Shown here: piece after piece, positions 33,256-40,936 of the stretch | Position numbering within the stretch: the first letter of the stretch is position 1 | How the letters are laid out: every line of letters starts with the position of its first letter | Assembly: GCF_014205255.1 (NCBI RefSeq) | Contig: NZ_JACHNE010000001.1 | Coordinates: forward strand, 2,170,001 to 2,234,000 | Origin: Streptomyces caelestis | GTDB taxonomy: Bacteria > Actinomycetota > Actinomycetes > Streptomycetales > Streptomycetaceae | Direction of reading: 5' to 3' | DNA: 64,000 bases | Program-made: the position numbers and the translations under genes | Notes under the pieces: model-generated | Told to the model about the DNA's origin: nothing | The model's database searches: none | Seen by the model: the letters and a program-made list of their open reading frames with translations, nothing else

Positions 33256-34194
33256 TCAGCCGTCGCCTTCTCTCTCCGCCAGGAACTTCTCGAACTCCCG
33301 CCCGATCTCGTCCGCGGACGGGATGTCCACCGGCTCGGCGAGCATGTTGCCCCGGGTCTCGGCGCCCGCGACGGCGTCGTACTGGTGCTCCAGGCCCTCG
33401 ACGAGCGCGGTGAGGTCCTCGTCGCCCTCGCGGATCTGCCGGTCGATCTCCGTCTGGGTGCGGTGGGCGTCCGAGCGCAGGGCGTGGGCGATGCCGGGCA
33501 GCACCAGCCCGGTCGCCGCCGTGATGGCCTCCAGGACCGTCAGGGCCGCGTCCGGGTACGGGGAGCGGGCGATGTAGTGCGGGACGTGGGCGGCCACGCC
33601 CAGGACGTCGTGTCCGGCCTGGAGCAGGCGGTACTCGACCAGGGACTCGGCGCTGCCGGGCACCTGGGCCTCCTCGAAGGGGCTGCGGTGGCCCGGGACG
33701 AGGTCGGTGCGGTTGCCGTGCGGGGTCAGGCCGACGGGCCGGGTGTGCGGGACGCCCATGGGGATGCCGTGGAAGTTCACCGACAGACGGACGCCGAGCC
33801 GCTCCACGATCTGCTGCACGGCCGCGGCGAAGCGCTCCCACTCCACGTCCGGCTCGGGGCCGGACAGCAGCAGGAACGGTGCTCCGGTGGCGTCCTGCAC
33901 CAGCCGCACCTCGATCGCGGGCTCCTCGTAGTCGCTCCAGCGGTCGCGCTTGAACGTCAGCAGCGGGCGGCGGGCCCGGTAGTCCACGAGCCGGTCGTGG
34001 TCGAAGCGGGCGACGACCTGGTGGGGCAGCGAGTCGAGCAGCCGGTCGACGATCTGGTCGCCCGTCTCGCCCGCGTCGATGTATCCGTCGAAGTGGTAGA
34101 GCATGACAAGTCCGGCCGACTCCTGGGCCAACGCCATGTCGACGACGGCCAGGCCCTTCGGCTCCCATGCGTACAAGCCCTGCGGATCTAGCAC
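33256..34194 (-). CDS. PAC2-family (proteasome assembly chaperone-like) protein
   Basis: 312-residue PAC2 protein with the family blocks [47 protein letters not shown] and [20 protein letters not shown], plus a mid-protein [18 protein letters not shown]2 relatives form trimers and are linked to proteasome assembly in eukaryotes; actinobacteria also have proteasomes, but a role there is not shown. GTG 34194 follows GGAGGAG. It lies between coaE and rpsA on the same strand but separated from rpsA by a hairpin. Confidence 0.9.
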   Translation of the reverse strand: MLDPQGLYAWEPKGLAVVDMALAQESAGLVMLYHFDGYIDAGETGDQIVDRLLDSLPHQVVARFDHDRLVDYRARRPLLTFKRDRWSDYEEPAIEVRLVQDATGAPFLLLSGPEPDVEWERFAAAVQQIVERLGVRLSVNFHGIPMGVPHTRPVGLTPHGNRTDLVPGHRSPFEEAQVPGSAESLVEYRLLQAGHDVLGVAAHVPHYIARSPYPDAALTVLEAITAATGLVLPGIAHALRSDAHRTQTEIDRQIREGDEDLTALVEGLEHQYDAVAGAETRGNMLAEPVDIPSADEIGREFEKFLAEREGDG

Positions 34195-34290
34195 AGTGAC
34201 CGCTCCTCCTCGTGTCCGTACGGCACAACGCCCTTGCGGGGGCGGGCATTCCCCGGAGGAGGAGAATCATGATCTTTCCGGAGGCAGCAC

Positions 34291-34324
34291 TGAGGGGCCG
34301 CACCTCGAAAGGTACGGCCCCTCA
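34291..34324 (-). terminator. Rho-independent-type hairpin after rpsA
   Basis: A stem of about 15 bp (TGAGGGGCCGCACCT against AGGTACGGCCCCTCA, one mismatch) with a CGAA loop, 26 bases past the rpsA stop on the minus strand. There is no strong T-run. It separates rpsA from the PAC2 gene. Confidence 0.85.
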
Positions 34325-34349
34325 GTCAGGAGCTACTGCTCAGCGGGCG

Positions 34350-35849
34350 TCAGCTCTGGCCGCCGGCCAGCTTCTCGCGAAGCGCGGCAAGCGCCTCGTC
34401 CGAGGCCAGCGCGCCGGAGTTGTCCGGGCCCTCGGAGGAGTACGAACCGCCACCACCGCCGGACGCGGCCGGAGCGGCGGCCTCGCCACCCTCGGCAGCG
34501 GCCTTCTCGTCCGCCTCACGCGACTTGATGACCTGCGCCTGGTGCTGCTCGAAGCGCTGCTGCGCCTCGGCGTACTGGGTCTCCCAGGCCTCGCGCTGGG
34601 TCTCGTAGCCCTCGAGCCAGTCGTTGGTCTCGGGGTCGAAGCCCTCGGGGTAGATGTAGTTGCCCTGGTCGTCGTACGACGCGGCCATGCCGTACAGGGT
34701 CGGGTCGAACTCGACCGACGCCGGGTCGGCACCGAAGGCCTCGTTGGCCTGCTTCAGCGAGAGGCTGATGCGACGGCGCTCGAGGTCGATGTCGATGACC
34801 TTGACGAAGATCTCGTCGTTGACCTGGACGACCTGCTCCGGGATCTCCACGTGGCGCTCGGCCAGCTCGGAGATGTGGACCAGACCCTCGATGCCCTCGT
34901 CCACGCGGACGAACGCACCGAACGGAACCAGCTTCGTGACCTTGCCGGGCACGACCTGGCCGATCTGGTGGGTGCGGGCGAACTGCTGCCACGGGTCTTC
35001 CTGGGTCGCCTTCAGCGACAGGGAGACGCGCTCGCGGTCCATGTCGACGTCGAGGACCTCGACGGTGACCTCCTGGCCGACCTCGACAACCTCGGAGGGG
35101 TGGTCGATGTGCTTCCAGGAAAGCTCGGAGACGTGGACCAGGCCGTCGACGCCACCCAGGTCCACGAAGGCACCGAAGTTGACGATCGAGGAGACGACGC
35201 CGGAGCGGACCTGACCCTTCTGCAGGGTCGTGAGGAACGTCTGGCGGACCTCGGACTGGGTCTGCTCGAGCCAGGCACGGCGGGACAGGACCACGTTGTT
35301 GCGGTTCTTGTCCAGCTCGATGATCTTGGCCTCGAGCTCCTTGCCCACGTAGGGCTGGAGGTCGCGAACGCGGCGCATCTCGACCAGGGAGGCCGGGAGG
35401 AAGCCACGGAGGCCGATGTCGAGGATGAGACCACCCTTGACGACCTCGATGACGGTACCGGTGACGATCCCGTCCTCTTCCTTGATCTTCTCGATGGTGC
35501 CCCAGGCACGCTCGTACTGGGCGCGCTTCTTCGAGAGGATCAGGCGGCCTTCCTTGTCCTCCTTCTGGAGAACAAGGGCCTCGATCTCGTCACCGACGGC
35601 GACGACCTCGTTGGGGTCGACGTCGTGCTTGATCGAGAGCTCGCGGCTCGGGATCACACCTTCGGTCTTGTAACCGATGTCGAGCAGGACCTCGTCCCGG
35701 TCGACCTTCACGATGACGCCGTCGACGATGTCGCCGTCGTTGAAGTACTTGATCGTCTCGTCGATCGCGGCGAGGAAGGCTTCCTCGTTACCGATGTCGT
35801 TGACCGCTACCTGCGGGGTGGTGGCGGTGGTCTCGGTGCTGCTCGTCAT
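34350..35849 (-). CDS. rpsA: 30S ribosomal protein S1
   Basis: 499 residues, the usual actinobacterial length. Four S1 (OB-fold) RNA-binding repeats are visible: GDIVDGVIVKVDRDEVLLDIGYKTEGVIPSREL; IVTGTVIEVVKGGLILDIGLRGFLPASLVEMRRV; RSGVVSSIVNFGAFVDLGGVDGLVHVSELSW; and VVPGKVTKLVPFGAFVRVDEGIEGLVHISELA. A low-complexity tail (GGEAAAPAASGGGGG) precedes a conserved SDEALAALREKL end. S1 delivers mRNA to the ribosome. ATG 35849 has no good Shine-Dalgarno, as is common for rpsA, whose own translation is often autoregulated. A -35/-10 promoter lies about 195 bp upstream. Confidence 0.97.
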   Translation of the reverse strand: MTSSTETTATTPQVAVNDIGNEEAFLAAIDETIKYFNDGDIVDGVIVKVDRDEVLLDIGYKTEGVIPSRELSIKHDVDPNEVVAVGDEIEALVLQKEDKEGRLILSKKRAQYERAWGTIEKIKEEDGIVTGTVIEVVKGGLILDIGLRGFLPASLVEMRRVRDLQPYVGKELEAKIIELDKNRNNVVLSRRAWLEQTQSEVRQTFLTTLQKGQVRSGVVSSIVNFGAFVDLGGVDGLVHVSELSWKHIDHPSEVVEVGQEVTVEVLDVDMDRERVSLSLKATQEDPWQQFARTHQIGQVVPGKVTKLVPFGAFVRVDEGIEGLVHISELAERHVEIPEQVVQVNDEIFVKVIDIDLERRRISLSLKQANEAFGADPASVEFDPTLYGMAASYDDQGNYIYPEGFDPETNDWLEGYETQREAWETQYAEAQQRFEQHQAQVIKSREADEKAAAEGGEAAAPAASGGGGGSYSSEGPDNSGALASDEALAALREKLAGGQS

Positions 35850-36044
35850 GTGGGAAAGGGCTCCGGTACGGACATTGAAGTCGTAGGTACTGCTACGCCG
35901 GGAGCCCGTTTCGCTCTGCAGAAGCCGGACAGCCAAGGAAGCGCCACACCAAACTGGTGGCGCCTCGACAACCGAGGGGACATACATACAGATGCGAGCG
36001 CAGCCTGCTACGTCTGAGGTGCGCAGGCCCGCAGCGCAACTTGT
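35850..36044 (-). other. Long structured 5' leader of rpsA
   Basis: No gene lies between rpsA and its promoter. A hairpin with stem GCGCCAC / GTGGCGC is at 35941-35962. The sequence just before the start codon (ccctttcccac in mRNA sense) lacks a Shine-Dalgarno. A leader this long suggests post-transcriptional control, as expected for S1 autoregulation. Confidence 0.6.
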
Positions 36045-36073
36045 AGCATACGGGGGCAGCCGGGCAGGGTCAA
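36045..36073 (-). promoter_or_regulatory. HrdB-type promoter of rpsA
   Basis: On the minus strand TTGACC (36073-36068), a 17-base spacer and TATGCT (36050-36045) form a near-consensus vegetative promoter. Transcription would start near 36038 and give a leader of about 190 bases. Confidence 0.82.
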
Positions 36074-36199
36074 TGTGCGAAGCCACCCACCCGGGGCGGA
36101 ACCCCGCATACCCGGCACAAGTCGTGTCGTCCGAGGCCACGTAGGGCGTGCAACGCCCCCTTCGGGACACCTCCGGCGCCGGCTGGACGGAAGAGTACG

Positions 36200-37024
36200 A
36201 CGAGGGAGCCGATCATCCAAGAGCCCGAAGCGTCCGAACCCGAGGCCACCCGGCGTACCGCGGGGGTCACGGAGAGTTCCCGCGCCAACCGTGGCTGGTG
36301 GGACCGCAACGCGGACGAGTACCAGACCGAGCACGGCACCTTCCTCGGTGACGACCGCTTCGTGTGGGGCCCCGAGGGGCTGGACGAGGTGGAGGCCGAG
36401 CTGCTCGGCCCGCCGGAGGAGCTGAAGGGCAGGGACGTCCTGGAGCTCGGCGCGGGCGCGGCGCAGTGCTCGCGCTGGCTGGCCGGCCAGGGCGCCCGCC
36501 CGGTGGCCCTGGACATCTCGCACCGGCAGTTGCAGCACGCGCTGCGCATCGGCGGATCGTTCCCTCTGGTGTGCGCGGACGCCGGTGCGCTGCCCTTCGC
36601 CGACGGCTCCTTCGACCTGGTCTGCTCGGCCTACGGCGCGCTGCCCTTCGTCGCCGATCCGCGCCTGGTCCTGCGCGAGGCACACCGGGTGCTGCGGCCC
36701 GGGGGCCGTCTGGTCTTCTCGGTGACGCACCCGATCCGCTGGGCCTTCCCGGACGAGCCGGGACCGGAGGGGCTGTCGGTGTCGGGTTCGTACTTCGACC
36801 GCACGCCCTACGTCGAGCAGGACGAGGAGGGCCGAGCGGTCTACGTCGAGCACCACCGCACGCTCGGCGACCGCGTCCGGGACGTGGTCGCCTCGGGCTT
36901 CCGGCTGGTGGACCTGGTGGAGCCGGAGTGGCCGGCCTGGAACTCCTCCGAGTGGGGCGGCTGGTCGCCGCTGCGCGGGAACCTGATCCCGGGGACGGCG
37001 ATCTTCGTGTGCGAAAAGGACTGA
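36200..37024 (+). CDS. Class I SAM-dependent methyltransferase lacking a canonical start codon
   Basis: Methyltransf_11-type enzyme. The conserved N-terminal cap SSRANRGWWDRNADEYQTEHGTFLGDDRFVWGPEGL precedes motif I VLELGAGAAQCSRWLA; VALDISHRQLQHAL, FDLVCSAYGALPF and LRPGGRLVFSVTHPIRWAFP follow. The first ATG/GTG/TTG in frame is GTG 36362, which would cut off the cap. Reading upstream, coherent sequence begins near ACG 36200 (TREPIIQEPEA), with GGAAGAG just before it, as if an ATG had become ACG. ATC 36212/36215 after GGGAG is another option. The gene starts divergently from the rpsA promoter. Substrate unknown. Confidence 0.8.
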   Translation, partial: TREPIIQEPEASEPEATRRTAGVTESSRANRGWWDRNADEYQTEHGTFLGDDRFVWGPEGLDEVEAELLGPPEELKGRDVLELGAGAAQCSRWLAGQGARPVALDISHRQLQHALRIGGSFPLVCADAGALPFADGSFDLVCSAYGALPFVADPRLVLREAHRVLRPGGRLVFSVTHPIRWAFPDEPGPEGLSVSGSYFDRTPYVEQDEEGRAVYVEHHRTLGDRVRDVVASGFRLVDLVEPEWPAWNSSEWGGWSPLRGNLIPGTAIFVCEKD

Positions 37025-37072
37025 GGCACGCGCGCGTGACAGGCACCTTCCGCGCCGTACGACACTGAGTAC

Positions 37073-39613
37073 GTGATCCGTTACGACGCCCTGGACGCCC
37101 TGCCCGTACGCGGTGCCCTGCCCGCTCTGGACGACGCACTGGAGGGGCACGGCACCGCTGTCCTCGTGGCGCCGCCCGGCACCGGAAAGACGACTCTGGT
37201 GCCCCTGGCTCTGGCGGGGCTGCTCGGGGAGGGGCCCCGGCGGCGGGTGATCGTCGCCGAGCCGCGGCGGATCGCGGCCCGGGCGGCGGCGCGGCGGATG
37301 GCGTGGCTGCTGGGCGAGAAGGTGGGCGAGAGCGTCGGCTACACCGTGCGCGGGGAACGCGTCGTCGGGCGGCACACACGCGTGGAGGTCGTCACGACCG
37401 GTGTACTGGTGCAGCGGGTGCAGCGCGACCAGGAGCTGGCCGGTGCCGATGTGGTGGTGCTCGACGAGTGCCACGAGCGGCATCTGGACGCGGACACGGC
37501 GGCGGCGTTCCTGTGGGACGTACGGCAGACGCTGCGCCCGGAGCTGCGGCTGGTGGCCGCCTCGGCGACGACCGACGCGCAGGGGTGGGCCGCGCTGCTG
37601 GGCGGCGCTCCGGTGGTCGAGGCCCAGGGGGCGGCGTATCCGGTCGAGGTCGTGTGGGCGCCGCCGGTGCGGCCCGTACGGCCGCCGCACGGGATGCGTG
37701 TCGATCCGGCGCTGCTGACGCATGTGGCGTCGGTGGTACGGCGGGCACTGGGCGAGCGGGACGGGGACGTGCTGTGTTTCCTGCCGGGCGTCGGCGAGAT
37801 CGCCCGGGTCGCCGGGCAGCTCGGGGAGCTCGGGGACGTCGAAGTGCTCCAGGTGCACGGGCGGGCGCCCGCGGCGGTGCAGGACGCCGTGCTGGCCGGC
37901 GGGGAACGGCGGCGGGTGGTGCTGGCCACGTCGGTGGCGGAGTCGTCGCTGACGGTTCCCGGGGTGCGCGTGGTCGTCGACTCCGGACTGGCGCGGGAGC
38001 CTCGCGTCGACCACGCGCGCGGGTTGAGCGCGCTGACGACGGTGCGGGCGTCGCAGGCGGCCGGGCGGCAGCGGGCGGGGCGGGCCGGGCGTGAGGCGCC
38101 GGGAGCGGTGTACCGGTGCTGGGCGGAGGCCGAGGACGCTCGTCTGCCGCGTTTTCCCTCGCCGGAGATCAAGGTGGCCGACCTGACGGCGTTCGCGCTT
38201 CAGGTGGCGTGCTGGGGGGATCCGGACGCGTCCGGGCTGGCGTTGCTGGACCCGCCGCCGGCTGGGGCGATGGCGGCGGCACGGGATGTGCTGGCGGCGG
38301 TGGGGGCGGTCGACCCCGCCGGTCGGGCCACGGAGCGGGGTGCTGCGCTGGCTCGGTTGGGACTGCATCCGCGGTTGGGGCGGGCCCTGGTGGATTCCGT
38401 GCCGTTCCTGGGGGCTGAGCGGGCCTCGGAAATCGTCGCCCTGTTGAGTGAGGAGGCTCCTCGGGAGTACGGGGATGATCTGGCGGGTGCCTTGCGGCGG
38501 GCTCGGCGTGGGGGTGACGCCTACTCCTCGCGGTGGCGGAGTGAGGTTCGGCGGCTGCGGGCCGTCGTTTCGGGCGTTTCCCACCCTCCCACCGGTAACT
38601 GGCCGCAAGATGCCGACGTCGGGGCCTGGGCGGACTCCCCGGAAGAGCGGCAGGTCGGGGTCGTTGCCGCTCTCGCTTTTCCCGAGCGCGTCGCCAGGAG
38701 CGACGGTGGGTCGTACCTGATGGTCTCCGGGACCCGTGCCGAGGTCGGTGACGGGAGCGCGCTGCGGGGCGTTCCCTGGATCGCCGTCGCCGTCGCCGAC
38801 CGGCCCGTCGGGAAGGGGCACGCGCGCGTGCGGCTCGGGGCCGTGGTCGACGAGGGCGTGGCGCGGCTCGCCGCGGGGGCGCTGCTGGAGGAGCGGGACG
38901 AGGTGCGCTGGGACGGTGGGGACGTCGTGGCGCGGCGGGTGGAGCGGCTGGGGGCCGTGGAGCTGGCGGTGCGGCCGCTGAAGGACGCCGATCCCGGGCT
39001 CGTACGCGGTGCGCTGCTGGACGGGCTGCGGCAGGAGGGGCTCGGGGTGCTGCGGAGGTCGGCGGAGGCCGGTGCCCTGCGGCAGCGGCTGGCGTTTCTG
39101 CGGCTGCACCTCGGTGAACCGTGGCCCGACGTCTCCGACGACGCGCTGCACGCGCGCGTGGAGGAGTGGCTGGAGCCGGAGCTGAGCCGGGCCCGGCGGC
39201 GGGCCGACCTGGCGCGGATCGACGCCGGGGAGGCGCTCGCGAGGCTCCTGCCCTGGGCGTCCGGGGAGGCCGGGAGGCTCGACGAGCTCGCTCCGGAGCG
39301 GATCTCGGTGCCGAGCGGGTCGAGGATCCGCGTCGACTACTCCCGGCCCGAGCAGCCGGTGCTGGCGGTGAAGTTGCAGGAGATGTTCGGCCTCCAGGAG
39401 TCGCCGCGCGTCGCAGGGGTGCCGCTGCTCGTCCATCTGCTGTCCCCGGCCGGGCGGCCCGCCGCCGTCACCGCCGACCTGGCCTCGTTCTGGAAGGACG
39501 GCTACAAGGGCGTACGGGCGGAGCTGCGCGGGCGGTATCCGAAGCATCCGTGGCCCGAGGACCCGGCCGGTGCCGAGCCGACCCGGCACACCAGCGCCCG
39601 GCTCAGGCGCTGA
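37073..39613 (+). CDS. hrpB: ATP-dependent RNA helicase HrpB
   Basis: 846-residue DEAH/RHA-type helicase. Motif I is VAPPGTGKTTLVPLAL, Ia VAEPRRIAARAAARR, II LDECHERHLD (DECH), III SASATTD, and VI QRAGRAGREAPG. The C-terminal third has helicase-associated and HrpB-specific domains (RISVPSGSRIRVDYSRPEQPVLAVKLQEMFG and PKHPWPEDP). Function in bacteria is not well defined; some members affect RNA processing. GTG 37073 gives full family length. Two copies of CACGCGCGCGTG lie in the coding region and a third just upstream. Confidence 0.95.
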   Translation: MIRYDALDALPVRGALPALDDALEGHGTAVLVAPPGTGKTTLVPLALAGLLGEGPRRRVIVAEPRRIAARAAARRMAWLLGEKVGESVGYTVRGERVVGRHTRVEVVTTGVLVQRVQRDQELAGADVVVLDECHERHLDADTAAAFLWDVRQTLRPELRLVAASATTDAQGWAALLGGAPVVEAQGAAYPVEVVWAPPVRPVRPPHGMRVDPALLTHVASVVRRALGERDGDVLCFLPGVGEIARVAGQLGELGDVEVLQVHGRAPAAVQDAVLAGGERRRVVLATSVAESSLTVPGVRVVVDSGLAREPRVDHARGLSALTTVRASQAAGRQRAGRAGREAPGAVYRCWAEAEDARLPRFPSPEIKVADLTAFALQVACWGDPDASGLALLDPPPAGAMAAARDVLAAVGAVDPAGRATERGAALARLGLHPRLGRALVDSVPFLGAERASEIVALLSEEAPREYGDDLAGALRRARRGGDAYSSRWRSEVRRLRAVVSGVSHPPTGNWPQDADVGAWADSPEERQVGVVAALAFPERVARSDGGSYLMVSGTRAEVGDGSALRGVPWIAVAVADRPVGKGHARVRLGAVVDEGVARLAAGALLEERDEVRWDGGDVVARRVERLGAVELAVRPLKDADPGLVRGALLDGLRQEGLGVLRRSAEAGALRQRLAFLRLHLGEPWPDVSDDALHARVEEWLEPELSRARRRADLARIDAGEALARLLPWASGEAGRLDELAPERISVPSGSRIRVDYSRPEQPVLAVKLQEMFGLQESPRVAGVPLLVHLLSPAGRPAAVTADLASFWKDGYKGVRAELRGRYPKHPWPEDPAGAEPTRHTSARLRR

Positions 39614-39638
39614 CCACCGCCCGGCTCAGGCGCTGACC
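39595..39638. repeat. Tandem duplication covering both stop codons of convergent genes
   Basis: The 21-mer cgcccggctcaggcgctgacc occurs at 39595-39615 and 39618-39638 (period 23). HrpB uses the TGA in copy 1 (39611-39613), and the minus-strand DUF3068 gene uses the stop (TCA on plus, 39626-39628) in copy 2. Each copy contains both stops, so before duplication the genes would have overlapped by 11 bases. Confidence 0.9.
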
Positions 39639-40618
39639 GGTGACGGTTCCTCGCTCTCCGTGGGGGCCGGGCCGGACGGGCGGCGGCTGCGGGCCTCCAG
39701 GTACAGGGCGAGGGCCAGCAGGAGGACGCCGAGGGTCAGGGAGCCCCACGGCAGGTAGGACGTCATCAGCAGGATGAGCAGGCGCTGGGACTTCACCAGG
39801 TCGACCGTGTGCGTGATGTAGTCCTTGCGCATCTTCACGTGCCCGGCGAACGCGGTCACCTTGTCACGGTCGCCGAGGAGCGTGCCGCCGCGCAGTTCCT
39901 CCTTGTGGAGTTCCTCGCCGTAGACGGGGGCGCCGGTGAGGGGTTCGACCCAGAACTTGCGGACCGTGGTGTACCAGCGGGTGGTGCCGGTCCCGGCGAC
40001 CGACTCGGGGGTGAGGCCCTCCACGGGCAGGGTCTTCGGGATCCTCACCTTGGTCCACGGGATGGTCTGCTCGAAGTAGTAGACCTCCAGGCCGCGGAAG
40101 TCCTGTGTGCCCCTGTAGTGGATGGGGGCGGTGACGCGGGCCTGGGCGTCGAAGTACTCGTAGTCCCGTTTCTCCGTGAGGAACGGCCATTTGAACTCGA
40201 TGCCCTCGCGGCGCACGGGATCGCCGTCGACCATCTCGCCGGTGGCGTGGACGGGTTCCTGGGTGTGGGCGTCGAAGATGTAGCGCTCGGGGATCTTCGA
40301 CACCATCTTCCCGTCGGGCCCGGCGACGTAGGACAGGCCGTCCCAGACGACCACGTCGCGGCCCGCCGACTCCTCGATCCGCTCGGAGGCCTCGACGTTG
40401 CCCTTGAGGGTCTGCACGATCGTGACCTTGGGGACCGTGCGGGCCCGCATCGTGCCGTAGTCGAGGAGGGTGGCGTTCTCCGCCTCCAGGACCATGTCCT
40501 GGTATTGGTGCGCGGGGACCTTGGCGAGGCGCGGGAAGGCGTACCAGCGCAGCAGCGGGGACAGGGCCGCGAAGAACACGGCGAGGGCGAGCAGGACCAG
40601 GCCGGCTTTGCGGCGCAT
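39626..40618 (-). CDS. DUF3068 (PorA-like) membrane-anchored protein
   Basis: 330 residues with an N-terminal signal/anchor (GLVLLALAVFFAALSPLLRWY) and a C-terminal transmembrane segment (LILLMTSYLPWGSLTLGVLLLALALYL). The extracytoplasmic domain between them includes the family blocks RYIFDAHTQEPVHATGEMVDGDPV, GIEFKWPFLTEKRDYEYFD and TVRKFWVEPLTGAPVYGEE. DUF3068 proteins are actinobacterial cell-envelope proteins; their role in Streptomyces is unknown. A small SPW_0924 gene lies just upstream. Confidence 0.9.
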   Translation of the reverse strand: MRRKAGLVLLALAVFFAALSPLLRWYAFPRLAKVPAHQYQDMVLEAENATLLDYGTMRARTVPKVTIVQTLKGNVEASERIEESAGRDVVVWDGLSYVAGPDGKMVSKIPERYIFDAHTQEPVHATGEMVDGDPVRREGIEFKWPFLTEKRDYEYFDAQARVTAPIHYRGTQDFRGLEVYYFEQTIPWTKVRIPKTLPVEGLTPESVAGTGTTRWYTTVRKFWVEPLTGAPVYGEELHKEELRGGTLLGDRDKVTAFAGHVKMRKDYITHTVDLVKSQRLLILLMTSYLPWGSLTLGVLLLALALYLEARSRRPSGPAPTESEEPSPVSA

Positions 40619-40643
40619 CTCGGCCTCCCTCCCGGGCGGGCGG

Positions 40644-40778
40644 TCAGGGGTGTGCGGGAACCGTCGTCAGCAGCGGCTTCGGGGACGTCCCGCCCGAGGG
40701 GGTACCGAGGGCGGTCAGCGTCAGGACCAGGGCGAACGCGACGGCGAGACCGGTGGCGGCGGCGACGAGGGCGCGCAT
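40644..40778 (-). CDS. SPW_0924-family small protein
   Basis: 44 residues, too short for standard ORF cut-offs. It has a hydrophobic N-terminal segment (RALVAAATGLAVAFALVLTLTAL) and the conserved tail TSPKPLLTTVPAHP. GGAGG lies six bases before ATG 40778. The sequence fits the SPW_0924 family found beside DUF3068 in Streptomyces; its function is unknown. It is likely cotranscribed with the DUF3068 gene 25 bp downstream and may be a membrane or secreted microprotein. Confidence 0.82.
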   Translation of the reverse strand: MRALVAAATGLAVAFALVLTLTALGTPSGGTSPKPLLTTVPAHP

Positions 40779-40890
40779 AGGGGGCCTCCCCACGGGTGAG
40801 CTGATACACCGTCAGGTTTCTCGGCACCGTAGCAACGCGCGGCGGAGATGAGAACACGTTGCACGCACAACGACGCGCCCCTCCTGAAAA

Positions 40891-40920
40891 ACGGCGCCCC
40901 TCTTCAAAGAGGGGCGCCGT
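40891..40920 (-). terminator. Terminator of the lytic transglycosylase gene
   Basis: A perfect 14-base stem (ACGGCGCCCCTCTT with its exact complement, two-base centre) lies 16 bases past the stop on the minus strand and is followed by TTTT in that direction. It is a classic intrinsic terminator. Confidence 0.92.
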
Positions 40921-40936
40921 CCGTCGTACCTGAGAA

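Noticed and set aside
36008..39589. Antisense open frame of about 1,190 codons opposite hrpB
   Set aside because: It is the typical shadow of a G+C-rich gene: proline/arginine/histidine-rich, with no domain and no ribosome-binding site, while hrpB on the other strand has all helicase motifs.
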